DNA of 52,633 nucleotides from Limimaricola pyoseonensis (GCF_900102015.1 NZ_FNAT01000014.1:1-52633), one strand, 5' to 3'. Numbered from the stretch's first letter, positions 1-12,552 are shown. Translations and numbers: made by a program. Notes: generated from the sequence alone by a model not told the origin.

Positions 1-2
1 TC

Positions 3-32
3 GAACCTCTGCACATCGTCCCGGCCGGCTAG
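3..32 (+). CDS. Possible 3' tail of a gene entering from the left edge
   Basis: The first bases can be read as a short open tail ending E-P-L-H-I-V-P-A-G-stop, with the TAG inside a small inverted repeat (GTCCCGG at 18-24, CCGGGAC at 35-41) that could be a terminator. Nine codons are too few to identify a family, so this may be chance. It is recorded only because the next convincing gene starts 400 bases further on. Confidence 0.2.
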   Translation, partial: EPLHIVPAG

Positions 33-453
33 GACCGGGACAGTCATCCGTCTTGTGCTTCAGATCTCATAAGAGAACCGAAAGCCGTCCAAGACGGTGA
101 AGCTGACATCTCATCATCGGCCGAAGCCTAGAGACGCGATACACAGACGTTGATCCATCGAAATGAACCCGTGACCGCCCGCATATCTCTTCAGATACTC
201 GCGATGTCAAAGAGCCAACGGAAGAACATCAAAACCAGGCGCCCTAACTCGCGGCGCCCCGCCCTGCCTCATCTTCCGAAGCCCAGCAGCACCTCAGCGC
301 CGCCGGTGAGGGGCTATCTAGGGATGGGGGCTGCGAGTCGCAACAGCAAAAATGCCGGTTCGTCGAAAAAACTTCATCTGCCCGGATCGCGAGCCGGGAC
401 AAGCCCGGCTTCGGCCTTGCATGATGGGGGTTCGGGCGCGCGTCGCCCGCCCT
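33..453. other. Intergenic stretch without a recognisable gene
   Basis: This 421-base stretch has no reading frame with credible protein character. The open frames crossing it are Arg/Pro/Ser-rich and continue into the antisense of the dehydrogenase gene. It is somewhat less G+C-rich than its surroundings. I see small dyads such as CCGTC-CAA-GACGG near 86-97, but no tRNA, other RNA or mobile-element signature. Confidence 0.5.
392..410 (-). terminator. Candidate terminator of the glp operon
   Basis: AGCCGGG, a 5-base loop and CCCGGCT form a hairpin about 45 bases past the dehydrogenase stop in the direction of transcription. A T6 run follows, but some 20 bases further on, so this is not a textbook intrinsic terminator. 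Confidence 0.4.
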
Positions 454-1596
454 CTAGAGGCTGCGTTCGAGGATGGCGCAGAGCGTGGCGTCGTCGAGAT
501 CGTGCGGATTGCCCTTCATCGAGGAGCTGGTCCGCGACTCGGCGGCGAGTTCGGGAATCGCGTCGGCGGTCACGCCCATCGCGCCAAGCCGCGGCAGGCC
601 CCAGCCGTCGATCCGCGCGGCCAGCAGGTCGGGCGCGTCGCCCGCCCCGCCCAGCGCGGCGCGCAGCCAGCCCTCGACCTCGTCGTAGCGCGACAGGTCG
701 GCCCCTGCCCGCCCGGCCGCCGCGCGGTTGGCGCGCAGCACCTCCGGCAAAAGCCGGCCGCAAAGCGCGCCATGCGCCGCGCCGGTGCGCCCGCCGAGCA
801 CGCCCGCGAAGCCGTGCACCGCGCCGAGGCCGGCATTGGCCAGCGCCAGACCGCCCGCGAGGCTGGTGAAGGCCAGATCGCCGCGCGCGGCCGGATCCTC
901 ACCCTGCATCAGCCGCGCCAGCGCCTGCAGCCCGCGCGGGATCGCGGCGCGGCAGATCGCGTCGGTGAGCGGGTTGGCGCGGCGCGACAGGTAGGGCTCG
1001 ATCACCTGCGTCACGGCATCGAGGCCGGAGGCGAGAGTGACGGCGCGCGGCGCGTCGTCGGTCAGAGCCGGGTCGACGATCGCGAGGTCGGCCAGCATCC
1101 GGTCGTCGCGCAGGCTGACCTTGCGGCCGTGATCGGGCAGCGCGATCACCGCGTTCTTGGTGACCTCCGCCCCGGTGCCGGCGGTGGAGGGCAAGGCGAT
1201 GAAGGGCAAGGGCGGCGCCTCGAGCGGGCGCCCCTCCCCCACCACCTCGAGATGGGCGAGCGCGCCGCGCGGGGCGGGGACCAGAGCGGCCACCGCCTTG
1301 CCGAGATCGAGGACCGAGCCGCCGCCGACGGCCACGACGACCTCGGCCCCCGCCTCCCGGGCCTGCGCCACGGCCGCTTCGAGCTGCGGCAGCGTCGGCT
1401 CGCCCTTCGCCCGAATCTCGACCACCTCCGCGCCGCCCGCGCGCAGATCTTCGGCGAGCCGGTCGGCGAAGGCGACCGAGCCGCCGCGGACCAGAACGAC
1501 GCGACCTCCATGCGCCCGAACGGCCGCGGCGGCCTCGGCGGCGCGGCCGCGGCCGAAGGCGATGCGCCCGACGGTCAGGAAGTCGAAGCCGGTCAT
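454..1596 (-). CDS. Iron-type (group III) alcohol dehydrogenase family protein
   Basis: This 380-residue protein has the Fe-ADH fold signatures: a dinucleotide-binding [10 protein letters not shown] around residues 91-100, the [13 protein letters not shown] segment near 134-146, and metal-site blocks near 190-280. Of the four usual ligands (Asp196, His200, His263, His277 in FucO), Asp193, His261 and His275 are present. The second ligand is Gln197, and the usual His four residues after the third ligand is Gly265. The start ATG overlaps the glpK stop (ATGA), so it is the last gene of the glycerol operon. It may act on a glycerol-derived alcohol or aldehyde such as dihydroxyacetone or glyceraldehyde, but the substrate and metal are inferred only. 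Maleylacetate reductases share this fold and are an alternative. Confidence 0.85.
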   Translation of the reverse strand: MTGFDFLTVGRIAFGRGRAAEAAAAVRAHGGRVVLVRGGSVAFADRLAEDLRAGGAEVVEIRAKGEPTLPQLEAAVAQAREAGAEVVVAVGGGSVLDLGKAVAALVPAPRGALAHLEVVGEGRPLEAPPLPFIALPSTAGTGAEVTKNAVIALPDHGRKVSLRDDRMLADLAIVDPALTDDAPRAVTLASGLDAVTQVIEPYLSRRANPLTDAICRAAIPRGLQALARLMQGEDPAARGDLAFTSLAGGLALANAGLGAVHGFAGVLGGRTGAAHGALCGRLLPEVLRANRAAAGRAGADLSRYDEVEGWLRAALGGAGDAPDLLAARIDGWGLPRLGAMGVTADAIPELAAESRTSSSMKGNPHDLDDATLCAILERSL

Positions 1597-3080
1597 GCCT
1601 GCTGGGCCGCGGCCACCGCGCGCTTCCACGCGGCGTAGCGCTCTTCGCGGGCGCTCTCCTCCATGGCCGGCGCGAAGTTGCGCTCGAGCTTCCAGGCCTT
1701 CGCGAAGCCGTCCATGTCCGGGTAGAGCCCGGCCTCCTGGCCGGCGAGCCAGGCCACGCCCAGCGCGGTGGTCTCGGTGATCTCGGGCCGGTCGACCGGC
1801 GCGCCGATGATGTCGGCCAGGAACTGCATGGTCCAGTCGCTGGCGCTCATGCCGCCGTCGACGCGCAGCGTCGCGCGCTCGGCCTCGCCCCGCCAGTCGG
1901 CGCGCATCGCCTCGAGCAGGTCGCGGGTCTGGTAGCCGACGCTCTCCAGCGCGGCGCGCGCGAACTCCTTCGGGCCGGAGTTGCGGGTCAGGCCGAAGAC
2001 GGCGCCCCGGCACTCGGCGTTCCAGTAGGGCGCGCCGAGCCCGGTGAAGGCCGGCACCATGACCACGCGCTGCGTGTCGTCGGAGGCCTCGGCCATGGCC
2101 TGTGTCTCGGAGGCCTTGGAGATCAGCCCTAGCCCGTCGCGCAGCCACTGCACCACGGCGCCGGCGATGAAGATCGAGCCCTCGAGCGCGTAGGTCGGCT
2201 TGCCGTCGAACTGGTAGGCGACGGTGGTCAGCAGCCGGTTCTCGGAGCGCACCGGCGTGTCGCCGGTGTTCAGCAGCGCGAAGCAGCCGGTGCCGTAGGT
2301 GGATTTCAGCATGCCGGGCGCGAAGCAGGCCTGGCCGAGCGTCGCCGCCTGCTGGTCGCCCGCGACGCCGAGGATCGGGATCTCGGCCCCGAGATGTTCG
2401 GCCGCGGCCGTGCCGAAGGCGGCGGCGCAGTCCTTCACCTCGGGCAACATCTCCATCGGGATGTCGAGCATGCCGCAGATGGTGCTGCTCCAGCAGCCCT
2501 TGTGGATGTCGTAGAGCATGGTGCGGCAGGCATTGGTCGCGTCGGTGACATGCGCCCGCCCGCCCGTGAGGTTCCAGATCAGCCAGCTGTCGACCGTGCC
2601 GAACATGAGCTCGCCCCGGCGGGCGCGGTCGCGCGCGCCATCGACATGGTCGAGGATCCACTTGAGCTTGGTGCCGGAGAAATAGGGGTCGATGATCAGG
2701 CCGGTCTTGGCGGTGACGGTCTCCTCCTCGCCGCGCTCGCGCCAGTCGCGGCAGAACTGGGCGGTGCGCCGGTCCTGCCAGACGATGGCGTTGTGCACCG
2801 GCCGGCCGGTGTCGCGCTCCCAGACCAGCGTGGTCTCGCGTTGGTTGGTGATGCCGATGCCGGCGATGTCGGCCGCCGCGAGCCCCGCGCGCTCCAGCGC
2901 CTCGCGGCAGACGCGCAGCGTGCAGCCCCACAGGTCGTCCGGGTCGTGCTCGACCCAGCCGCTGTCGGGGTAGTGCTGCGGAAACTCCTCCTGCGCCACC
3001 GCGACGATCTTCATGTCGCCGTCGAAGAGAATGGCGCGGCTCGACGTGGTGCCCTGGTCGATGGCGAGGATGTGGGTCAT
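1593..3080 (-). CDS. glpK: Glycerol kinase
   Basis: This ATP:glycerol 3-phosphotransferase makes sn-glycerol 3-phosphate from imported glycerol. Its 495 residues match the family length. The N-terminal phosphate-binding motif DQGTTSSR lies at residues 8-15, followed by the typical GWVEHDP segment. The second domain has the GTGCF, GSIF and DGGMSASDW blocks characteristic of FGGY kinases. A GAGGGACC ribosome site precedes the ATG. It lies downstream of the ABC importer genes and its stop overlaps the dehydrogenase start, so phosphorylation is co-expressed with uptake. Confidence 0.97.
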   Translation of the reverse strand: MTHILAIDQGTTSSRAILFDGDMKIVAVAQEEFPQHYPDSGWVEHDPDDLWGCTLRVCREALERAGLAAADIAGIGITNQRETTLVWERDTGRPVHNAIVWQDRRTAQFCRDWRERGEEETVTAKTGLIIDPYFSGTKLKWILDHVDGARDRARRGELMFGTVDSWLIWNLTGGRAHVTDATNACRTMLYDIHKGCWSSTICGMLDIPMEMLPEVKDCAAAFGTAAAEHLGAEIPILGVAGDQQAATLGQACFAPGMLKSTYGTGCFALLNTGDTPVRSENRLLTTVAYQFDGKPTYALEGSIFIAGAVVQWLRDGLGLISKASETQAMAEASDDTQRVVMVPAFTGLGAPYWNAECRGAVFGLTRNSGPKEFARAALESVGYQTRDLLEAMRADWRGEAERATLRVDGGMSASDWTMQFLADIIGAPVDRPEITETTALGVAWLAGQEAGLYPDMDGFAKAWKLERNFAPAMEESAREERYAAWKRAVAAAQQA

Positions 3081-3101
3081 CGGTCCCTCTTGATGTCTGA
3101 A

Positions 3102-3129
3102 GCCGCGGGCGGGGGATCCCGCCCGCGGC
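3102..3129 (-). repeat. Strong hairpin between glpV and glpK
   Basis: A 12-bp perfect stem (GCCGCGGGCGGG) with a 4-base loop lies in the gap between the binding-protein gene and glpK. No T-run follows on the minus strand. It is probably an mRNA-stabilising or partial-attenuation element that lets the binding protein be made in excess; that role is inferred from position. Confidence 0.6.
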
Positions 3130-3165
3130 GATGCTTCGGTCCGGTCGGACGCTAGGTGCTGCGGA

Positions 3166-4890
3166 TCACTGCTGCCAGGACTGGATCAGCTCCTCGTAGG
3201 CGATGGTCTGCGGCTCCTCGTCCTCGTTGTCGAGCTTGGCCTTCGGCGCGCCCGGCTGGTCGAGCCAGTATTGCGGGTCCTGCTCCTCGTTCATGACCGG
3301 GCCGAGATCGCCCTGGATGCCGGCGCGCTCGAGCCGCTCGAGCACCTGCTCCTGCTGCTCGCAGAGGCTGTCGAGGGCTTCCTGCGCGGTCTTGGCGCCC
3401 GAGGACGCGTCACCGATGTTCTGCCACCAGAGCTGCGCGAGCTTGGGGTAGTCCGGCACGTTGGTGCCCGTGGGCGACCAGCGCACGCGGGCCGGCGAGC
3501 GGTAGAACTCGACCAGGCCACCCAGCGAGGGCGCACGCTCGGTGAAGCTCTCGTGGTCGATGGTCGACTCGCGGATGAAGGTCAGGCCGGCGTGGCTCTT
3601 CTCGACATCGACGGTCATCGAGGTGACGAACTGGGCGTAGAGCCAGGCCGCCTTGGCGCGGTCCACCGGGGTGGATTCCATCAGCGTCCAGGAACCCGCG
3701 TCCTGGTAGCCGACCTTCATGCCCTCTTCCCAGTAGACGCCGTGCGGGCTGGGCGCCATGCGCCATTTCGGGCTGCCGTCCTCGTTCAGCACGGCGCGCG
3801 CGCCCTCGTTCACCATGTCGGCGGTGAAGGCGGTGTACCAGAACATCTGCTGCGCGATCTGGCCCTGGGCCGGGATCGGGCCGGACTCCGAGAAGGTCAT
3901 GCCCGCGGCGGCCGGCGGCGCGTAGTTCTGCAGCCAGTCGGTGTATTTCTCGATCGCGTAGACGGCGGCCGGCGAGTTCGTCGCACCGCCGCGATCGACG
4001 CAGGAGCCGACGGGCTGGCTGTTCTCGTTGACGCGGATGCCCCATTCGTCGACCGGGATGCCGTTCGGCTCGCCGACGTCGCCCATGCCGGCCATCGACA
4101 TCCAGGCGTCGGTGAAGCGCCAGCCGAGCGAGGGGTCCTTCTTGCCGTAATCCATGTGGCCGAAGACCTCGCCCTCGACGCCCATGTGGCTCATGTCGCG
4201 GCCGGTGAAGAAGGCGGCGATGTCCTCATAGGCCGACCAGTTGACCGGGACGCCCAGCGGGTAGCCGTACTCGGCCTCGAAATCCGCCATGTTCTTCTCG
4301 TCCGAGAACCAGTCCTGGCGGAACCAGTAGAGGTTGGCGAACTGCTGGTCGGGCAGCTGGTAGAGCTTGCCGTCCGGGCCGGTGGTGAACTCGAGCCCGA
4401 TGAAGTCGTCGAGGTTGAGGTTGGGGTTGGTGACGTCGGCGCCCTCGCCCTCCATCCAGTCGGACAGGTTGCGCGCCTGCTGGTAGCGCCAATGCGTGCC
4501 GATCAGGTCGCTGTCGTTGATGTAGGCGTCGTAGATGTTCTCGCCCGACTGCATCTGGGTCTGCAGCTTCTCGACCACGTCGCCCTCGCCGATCAGGTCG
4601 TGGGTGACGTTGATGCCGGTGATCGCGGAGAAGGCCGGGGCCAGCACGTTGGCCTCGTACTCATGCGTGGTGATGGTCTCCGACACCACGTTGATGTCCA
4701 TCCCGGCGAAGGGCTGGGCGGCGTCGACGAACCACTGCATCTCGGCCTCCTGCTCCTCGCGCGTGAGGGCGGAGCGCTCGATCTCCTCGTCGAGGAACTG
4801 GATCGCGGCCTCCATGTCGGCCATGGCGGGGCCGGCGAAGAGGCCGAGCGCGAGGCCCAGCGCGGTGGTGGACTTGTAGATCGGGTTCAT
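3166..4890 (-). CDS. glpV: Glycerol ABC transporter substrate-binding protein
   Basis: This 574-residue periplasmic binding protein of the large sugar/polyol type has a signal peptide ending at Pro-Ala-Met-Ala (cleavage after about residue 24). The mature part contains an [11 protein letters not shown]-type N-lobe and long polyol-binding-protein segments. Order and length match GlpV of the GlpSTPQUV glycerol importer known from Rhizobium leguminosarum. The ATG follows an AGGGAGGAAACC ribosome site. It is encoded after the permeases and glpU and before glpK, and is followed by a stable hairpin, in keeping with high expression. Confidence 0.9.
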   Translation of the reverse strand: MNPIYKSTTALGLALGLFAGPAMADMEAAIQFLDEEIERSALTREEQEAEMQWFVDAAQPFAGMDINVVSETITTHEYEANVLAPAFSAITGINVTHDLIGEGDVVEKLQTQMQSGENIYDAYINDSDLIGTHWRYQQARNLSDWMEGEGADVTNPNLNLDDFIGLEFTTGPDGKLYQLPDQQFANLYWFRQDWFSDEKNMADFEAEYGYPLGVPVNWSAYEDIAAFFTGRDMSHMGVEGEVFGHMDYGKKDPSLGWRFTDAWMSMAGMGDVGEPNGIPVDEWGIRVNENSQPVGSCVDRGGATNSPAAVYAIEKYTDWLQNYAPPAAAGMTFSESGPIPAQGQIAQQMFWYTAFTADMVNEGARAVLNEDGSPKWRMAPSPHGVYWEEGMKVGYQDAGSWTLMESTPVDRAKAAWLYAQFVTSMTVDVEKSHAGLTFIRESTIDHESFTERAPSLGGLVEFYRSPARVRWSPTGTNVPDYPKLAQLWWQNIGDASSGAKTAQEALDSLCEQQEQVLERLERAGIQGDLGPVMNEEQDPQYWLDQPGAPKAKLDNEDEEPQTIAYEELIQSWQQ

Positions 4891-4954
4891 TGGTTTCCTC
4901 CCTGAAACGAACCTCTTATACCCGGCGCCACCCTCCCCGGCGGCGCCGATACCG

Positions 4955-5227
4955 TTACACCCAGCGAAACACCGCCGCGGCGAAGACGAGACAGACGACG
5001 AGCGCCCAGTACTGCGCGGCGTCGACCAGGCCGAGCCAGGCCAGGTTGATGAAGGCCGAGCCCAGCAGCGTGATGAAGAGCCGGTCGCCGCGCGTGGTCT
5101 CGATGCCCAGCGCGCCGGTGCGCGGGGTCTCGGGGAACCGCGCCGCGAGCAGGGTGAAGATCACCAGCAGCGCGGCGATCGTGCCGAAGAAGATCGCGGT
5201 CGGGACCGTCCAGGCCATCCATGCCAT
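4955..5227 (-). CDS. glpU: Small membrane protein of the glycerol importer (DUF2160)
   Basis: Using the ATG that begins Met-Ala-Trp-Met-Ala-Trp, this is a 90-residue protein with two or three hydrophobic helices (about residues 7-30 and 50-88) and a short polar loop rich in Thr and Arg. The longer open frame upstream has a non-membrane, Arg-rich beginning and is rejected. It matches the DUF2160 protein GlpU in size, topology and position between glpQ and glpV. It is required for or associated with glycerol uptake in the rhizobial system; its mechanistic role is unknown. Confidence 0.85.
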   Translation of the reverse strand: MAWMAWTVPTAIFFGTIAALLVIFTLLAARFPETPRTGALGIETTRGDRLFITLLGSAFINLAWLGLVDAAQYWALVVCLVFAAAVFRWV

Positions 5228-5240
5228 GTCGTCTCTCCTC

Positions 5241-7002
<1,762 letters not shown>

Positions 7003-7003
<1 letters not shown>

Positions 7004-8097
7004 CAGGCGGCCCTCCCCTGCGCCCGCTCCGGCGCCACGCGCCAGTCGTCGGAATAGACGTTGATCGCCTCCGGCTCGAAGCGCAGCCGGTCGGCCCCGG
7101 CGGGCACCGGCTGGCCCTCGTCGAGAATGGCGTTGGCCACCGTGCCGCCGACATCGAGCCGGACGATCTTGTGGCGGCCGACATCCTCGACCCGCAGCAC
7201 GCGGGCCGGCACGCCCTCGCCTCCCGCCTCGAGCCGCACGAATTCGGGCCGCACGCCGATCTGCGACCGCCCGCCCACCGGGGCGTAGCTCGCGCCCAGC
7301 GCCACCTCGGCGCCGTTCAGCCGCGCCGTGCCGCCCGAGATCTCGGCGTCGAACAGGTTCATGCCGGGCGAGCCGATGAAGAAGCCGACGAAGGTGTGCT
7401 CGGGCCGCTCGAACAGCTCCTGCGGCGTGCCGATCTGCACCACGCGGCCGTCATGCATCACCACCACCTTGTCGGCGAAGGTCAGCGCCTCGGTCTGGTC
7501 GTGGGTGACGTAGATCATGGTGTGGCCGAAATCGTGGTGCAGCTGCTTGAGCTGCGTCCTGAGCTCCCACTTCATGTGCGGGTCGATCACGGTGAGCGGC
7601 TCGTCGAACAAAAGCGCGTTGACGTCCTCGCGCACCATGCCGCGGCCCAAGGAGATCTTCTGCTTGGCGTCGGCGGTCAGCCCGCGCGCCTTGCGCCGGA
7701 GCTGGTCCTCCATGCCGATCATCGCCGCGATCGCGTTCACCCGCTCGGAGATGTAGGCCGGGTCGGCGCCGCGGTTCTTGAGCGGGAAGGCGAGGTTCTC
7801 GCCCACGGTCATGGTGTCGTAGACCACCGGGAACTGGAACACCTGCGCGATGTTGCGCTCGGCCGTGGGCGCGTCGGTGACGTCGCGGCCGTCGAACAGG
7901 ATGCGCCCGCGCGAGGGGCGCAACAGCCCCGAGATGATGTTCAGGAGCGTGGACTTGCCGCAGCCCGAGGCGCCCAGGAGCGCGTAGGCCTCGCCGTCGA
8001 CCCAGTCGTGGTTGAGCTCCTTCAGCGCCCAGTCGTCGTCCTTCGCGGGCTGCGCCAGGTAGGAATGCGCGAGGTTGTCGAGCGTGATCTTGGCCAT
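7003..8097 (-). CDS. glpT: Glycerol ABC transporter ATP-binding protein GlpT (degenerate signature motif)
   Basis: This 364-residue nucleotide-binding subunit has a C-terminal regulatory (TOBE-like) domain. Walker A GASGCGKST is at 42-50, the Q-loop Gln at 88, Walker B ALLFDE at 161-166 and the switch histidine His199 in YVTHD, all intact. The ABC signature, normally LSGGQ, is LTADAKQ (140-146). The start Met-Ala-Lys lies 1 base after the glpS stop; a longer frame overlapping glpS is rejected. It should pair with GlpS, as in the rhizobial importer. The signature defect means it cannot complete the partner's ATP site in the usual way. Confidence 0.93.
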
Positions 8098-8098
8098 G

Positions 8099-9187
<1,089 letters not shown>

Positions 9188-9219
9188 GTTTCTCCTCCCC
9201 GGTGCCGCGCGCCTCCTCC

Positions 9220-10824
9220 TCAGGCGTGCCGCGCGGCCCTCTCTCCCTGCATCCATTCGTCGAGCGCGGCGACCTGCTCCCTCGTCAGCCGCAGCCCAAG
9301 CTTCGATCTGCGCCAGACCACATCCTGTGCGGTCCGAGCGTATTCCTTTTCCCTGAGCCAGGCGACCTCGGCCTCGGTCAGCGTCGCGCCGAAATCGCGG
9401 CCGAGATCGGCGGCCTCCTTGGCGTCGCCCAGGATCGCGCGCGCCTCGGTGCCGTAGGCCCGCACCAGCCGCCGCGCCCAGCGCCGGTCGAGGAACGGGT
9501 GCTCGGCCTCCAGCCGCTCGATCAGCGCCTGCACGCCGTCGACGGGAAAATCGCCGCCCGGCAGCGCGACGCCGGCGGTCCAGGCGCCCTTCTGCGTCTC
9601 GAAGAACGGCACGATCTTCTCCAGCGCGCTCTCGGCGAGGCGGCGATAGGTGGTGATCTTGCCGCCGAACACGTTGAGCACCGGCGCGCCGCCGGTCGCG
9701 TCGACCTTGAGCGTGTAGTCACGCGTCGCCGCCGTGGCGGAACTCGCCCCGTCGTCATAGAGCGGGCGCACGCCGGAATAGGTCCAGACGATGTCGTCGC
9801 GGGTCACCGGCTTCTCGAAATATTCGCTCGCGAAGCGGCAGAGATACTCCTGCTCCTCGGGCGTGCATTCGGCCGGGGTGGCCGGGTCGGGGTGGTCGGC
9901 ATCGGTGGTGCCGATCAGCGTGAAATCGGTCTCGTAGGGGATCGCGAAGATGATCCGCCCGTCGGTGCCCTGGAAGAAGTAGCACTTGTCGTGGTCGAAC
10001 AGCCGCTCGGTGACGATGTGGCTGCCGCGCACGAGGCGCACGCCCTCGCGCGCCGGCACCTCGATCGCGCCCTTGAGCAGGTCGCCGACCCAAGGACCGC
10101 CAGCATTGACCAGCATCCGCGCCCAGTGGGTGCGGCGCGCGCCGGTCTCGCGGTCCTCGACCTCGATCTCCCACAGGTCGCCCGTGCGGGTGGCGCGCAG
10201 CACCTTGGTGCGGGTCAGGATCGTGGCGCCGCGCGCTTCGGCGTCGCGGGCGTTGAGCACCACGAGGCGCGAATCCTCGACCCAGCAGTCGGAATACTCG
10301 TAGGCGGTCTCGAATTTCGGCTTGAGCGGCGCGCCGGCCGGGTCGCGCTTGAGGTCGACCGTGCGGGTCCCGGGCAGGATCTTCCGGCCGCCGAGATGGT
10401 CGTACATAAAGAGGCCGAGCCGGATCAGCCAGGCCGGGCGGCGGCCCTTCATCCAGGGCATCACCGTGTTCAGAAGCTTCGAGGTCGGCGTCTCGCTCTC
10501 GAAGCGCATGGAATGATGGTAGGGCAGCACGAAGCGCATCGGCCAGGAGATGTGCGGCATCGCGCGCAGCAGCGTCTCGCGCTCGATCAGCGCCTCGCGC
10601 ACCAGCCGGAACTCGAAATATTCGAGATAGCGCAGGCCGCCATGGAACAGCTTGGTCGACGAGGACGAGGTCGCCTGCGCGAGATCGTTCATCTCCGCCA
10701 GCGTGACCGACAGGCCCCGCCCGGCGGCGTCGCGGGCGATGCCGCAGCCATTGATGCCGCCGCCGATCACGAAGAGATCGGTCACCGCCCCCGATGCCTG
10801 CGCTTCCGCCACTGCTTCCGCCAC
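9220..10824 (-). CDS. glpD: Glycerol-3-phosphate dehydrogenase (FAD, aerobic)
   Basis: This membrane-associated flavoenzyme oxidises sn-glycerol 3-phosphate to dihydroxyacetone phosphate and passes electrons to quinone. The FAD-binding motif FVIGGGINGCGIARDAAGRG lies close to the N-terminus. Further GlpD blocks are SSSSTKLFHGGLRYLE, NAGGPWV and FGGKITTYR, and an extra C-terminal domain is present. I chose the GTG start (534 residues) because GGAGG lies five bases before it. A TTG at 10866 would add 14 residues but has a poorer ribosome site. It is the first gene of the operon, divergent from glpR. Confidence 0.93.
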   Translation of the reverse strand: MAEAVAEAQASGAVTDLFVIGGGINGCGIARDAAGRGLSVTLAEMNDLAQATSSSSTKLFHGGLRYLEYFEFRLVREALIERETLLRAMPHISWPMRFVLPYHHSMRFESETPTSKLLNTVMPWMKGRRPAWLIRLGLFMYDHLGGRKILPGTRTVDLKRDPAGAPLKPKFETAYEYSDCWVEDSRLVVLNARDAEARGATILTRTKVLRATRTGDLWEIEVEDRETGARRTHWARMLVNAGGPWVGDLLKGAIEVPAREGVRLVRGSHIVTERLFDHDKCYFFQGTDGRIIFAIPYETDFTLIGTTDADHPDPATPAECTPEEQEYLCRFASEYFEKPVTRDDIVWTYSGVRPLYDDGASSATAATRDYTLKVDATGGAPVLNVFGGKITTYRRLAESALEKIVPFFETQKGAWTAGVALPGGDFPVDGVQALIERLEAEHPFLDRRWARRLVRAYGTEARAILGDAKEAADLGRDFGATLTEAEVAWLREKEYARTAQDVVWRRSKLGLRLTREQVAALDEWMQGERAARHA

Positions 10825-10901
10825 CTGGACCTCCAGCTTTCCGACCCGGCTTTCCGACTTGGGCAAACCTTGGACCCGGGACCGGATTCGCGCAAGCAGA
10901 A

Positions 10902-10945
10902 TTTTCGATTCTTTTCGCTTCGAACATCTTCGAACGCGCTCGAAC
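10902..10945. promoter_or_regulatory. Candidate GlpR operator: 10-bp-phased repeats in the glpD-glpR intergenic region
   Basis: TTTTCG begins at 10902 and 10912, TTCGAAC at 10919 and 10929, and CTCGAAC at 10939. All share a 10-bp period, one helical turn. TTCG-3-CGAACAT resembles the core of the E. coli GlpR operator (TTCG-4-CGAACAT). The array lies about 80 bases upstream of the glpD start and 135 bases from glpR. GlpR binding is inferred. Confidence 0.6.
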
Positions 10946-11035
10946 CCCGCCCCGCCGCCGGATCGCGGGGTTCATTCCGGAAATCGCGCAAGGCGCGCCA
11001 TCGCGACATTCGTTTTGCGCGCGGCGCGTTGCAAA

Positions 11036-11054
11036 TCGCGCATATTCGCGCATA
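11036..11054. promoter_or_regulatory. Direct repeat just upstream of glpR, possible autoregulatory site
   Basis: The 9-mer TCGCGCATA occurs twice with a 10-bp period, ending 24 bases before the glpR ATG. This would place a bound regulator on or just after the glpR promoter. No clear -35/-10 pair is visible, so the role is uncertain. Confidence 0.4.
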
Positions 11055-11078
11055 GTGGTCGCAAGCAGGGGAGAGCCG

Positions 11079-11840
11079 ATGTCGCAAAGCTTCCGACAAC
11101 CCGAGATCCTCGAGATCGCCCGGCGCGAGGGCAAGGTCACGGTCGAGGGGCTGGCCGAGCATTTCGGGGTGACGCTGCAGACCATCCGCCGCGACCTGAC
11201 AGAGCTGGCCGAGGCCGGCCGGCTCGACCGGGTGCATGGCGGTGCGGTGATCCCCTCGGGCACCGCCAATATCGGCTACGAGCACCGCCGCGGCCTGAAC
11301 CTGCCCGCCAAGACCGCGATCGCCGCGGCCTGCGCCCGCGACATCCCCGACAATGCCTCGGTGTTTCTCAACATCGGCACCTCGACCGAGGCGGTGGCCC
11401 GGTCGCTGCTGCGCCATCGCGGGCTGATGGTGGTGACCAACAACATGAACGTGGCGAACATCCTGGTCGAGAACCCCGATTGCGAGGTGATCGTCACCGG
11501 CGGCACGCTCCGGCGCTCGGATGGCGGGCTGGTCGGCTCGCTCACCACGCAGGTGATCGGGCAGTTCAAGTTCGACCTCGCGGTGATCGGCTGCTCGGCG
11601 CTCGACGAGGAGGGCGACCTGCTCGACTTCGACATCCAGGAGGTCGGGGTGAGCCAGAGCATCATCCGGCAGTCGCGCCGCACCGCGCTGGTCGCCGACC
11701 ATTCCAAGTTCCAGCGCAGCGCGCCGGCCCGGATCGCCTCGCTCAGCGAGATCGACCGCTTCTACACCGACCGCCCCCTGCCCGAAGCGCTGGCCCGCGC
11801 CTGCGCCGACTGGGGCACGCAGGTCGTCCAGCCCGACTGA
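11079..11840 (+). CDS. glpR: DeoR-family transcriptional repressor of the glycerol operon
   Basis: This 253-residue regulator has an N-terminal DeoR helix-turn-helix (about residues 4-55; VEGLAEHFGVTLQTIRRDLT) and a C-terminal sugar-phosphate sensor domain with the NIGTSTEAVA, VTNNMNVANIL and VTGGTLRRSDGGLVG blocks. The ATG follows GGGGAG at good spacing. The open frame extends far upstream, but that part lacks family character. It is divergent from glpD and expected to be released from DNA by glycerol 3-phosphate, as known for GlpR. Confidence 0.93.
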   Translation: MSQSFRQPEILEIARREGKVTVEGLAEHFGVTLQTIRRDLTELAEAGRLDRVHGGAVIPSGTANIGYEHRRGLNLPAKTAIAAACARDIPDNASVFLNIGTSTEAVARSLLRHRGLMVVTNNMNVANILVENPDCEVIVTGGTLRRSDGGLVGSLTTQVIGQFKFDLAVIGCSALDEEGDLLDFDIQEVGVSQSIIRQSRRTALVADHSKFQRSAPARIASLSEIDRFYTDRPLPEALARACADWGTQVVQPD

Positions 11841-11904
11841 GCGCCGCTGGCCAGCACGTCCGCGCCGCGATAGGAGGCGACAGCCGAAGCCGCGGAAACA
11901 CCCC

Positions 11905-12552
11905 ATGCTCCCGAGACCGCCCCGCGCGCTGCTGCGCACATTCCTCGTCATTGCGCTGGTCGCCGCGGCCGTCGCCGCGGCGCTGTGGCTGCGGGCGCTG
12001 TCGCTCGACCTCGCCGCGCAGGGCCGGACGGGCATGGTCGGCTTCGCGACGGCGGGGATGCTGCTGCTCTACGCGCTGCTCCTGGCGCTGCCCTTCGTGC
12101 CCGGCGCGGAGATCGGCGCGGCCCTGCTGGTCGCGCATGGCGCGGCGGCGGCGCCCTTCGTCTGGGGCGCGACGCTGCTGGGCCTCGGGCTCGCCTACGC
12201 CGCCGGGCGCGCGCTCTCGACGCCCGCGGTCTGCGCTTGGCTCGCGGCGCGCGGCTGGCACCGCCTCGCCGAACTGCTGGAGCCGGTCTCCTCGCCCGAG
12301 GCCCGGCTGGCGCAGCTCGAGGCGCGGGCGCCGCGCTGGCTCGGCCAATGGGTGCTGCGGCGGCGCTACCTGCTGCTGGCCGCGCTGCTGAATCTGCCGG
12401 GCAACAGCATCCTGGGCGGCGGCGGCGGCATCCTGATGGCGGTCGGCGCAAGCCGCCTGTTCCGGCCGCTGCCGCTCCTGCTGACGCTGGCGCTGGCCAC
12501 CGCGCCGCTGCCGCTTCTGGTGATGCTGATGGGCCCCGGCCTGATCCGCTGA
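11905..12552 (+). CDS. VTT/DedA-like integral membrane protein
   Basis: This 215-residue protein has about five hydrophobic segments: one at residues 10-30, a pair around 48-100, and a C-terminal pair from about 158. PFVPGAEIGAALL in the first half and a glycine-rich NLPGNSILGGGGG loop in the second resemble the re-entrant motifs of the VTT (TVP38/DedA/SNARE-associated) family, though the match is not strong. It lies 64 bases after glpR, so read-through is possible. Transport or lipid-scramblase roles are known for some VTT proteins; the function here is unknown. Confidence 0.65.
   Translation: MLPRPPRALLRTFLVIALVAAAVAAALWLRALSLDLAAQGRTGMVGFATAGMLLLYALLLALPFVPGAEIGAALLVAHGAAAAPFVWGATLLGLGLAYAAGRALSTPAVCAWLAARGWHRLAELLEPVSSPEARLAQLEARAPRWLGQWVLRRRYLLLAALLNLPGNSILGGGGGILMAVGASRLFRPLPLLLTLALATAPLPLLVMLMGPGLIR

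Noticed and set aside
352-1638. 428-codon plus-strand frame opposite the alcohol dehydrogenase
   Set aside because: The opposite strand encodes a full Fe-ADH with recognisable motifs and coupling to glpK; this frame has none.
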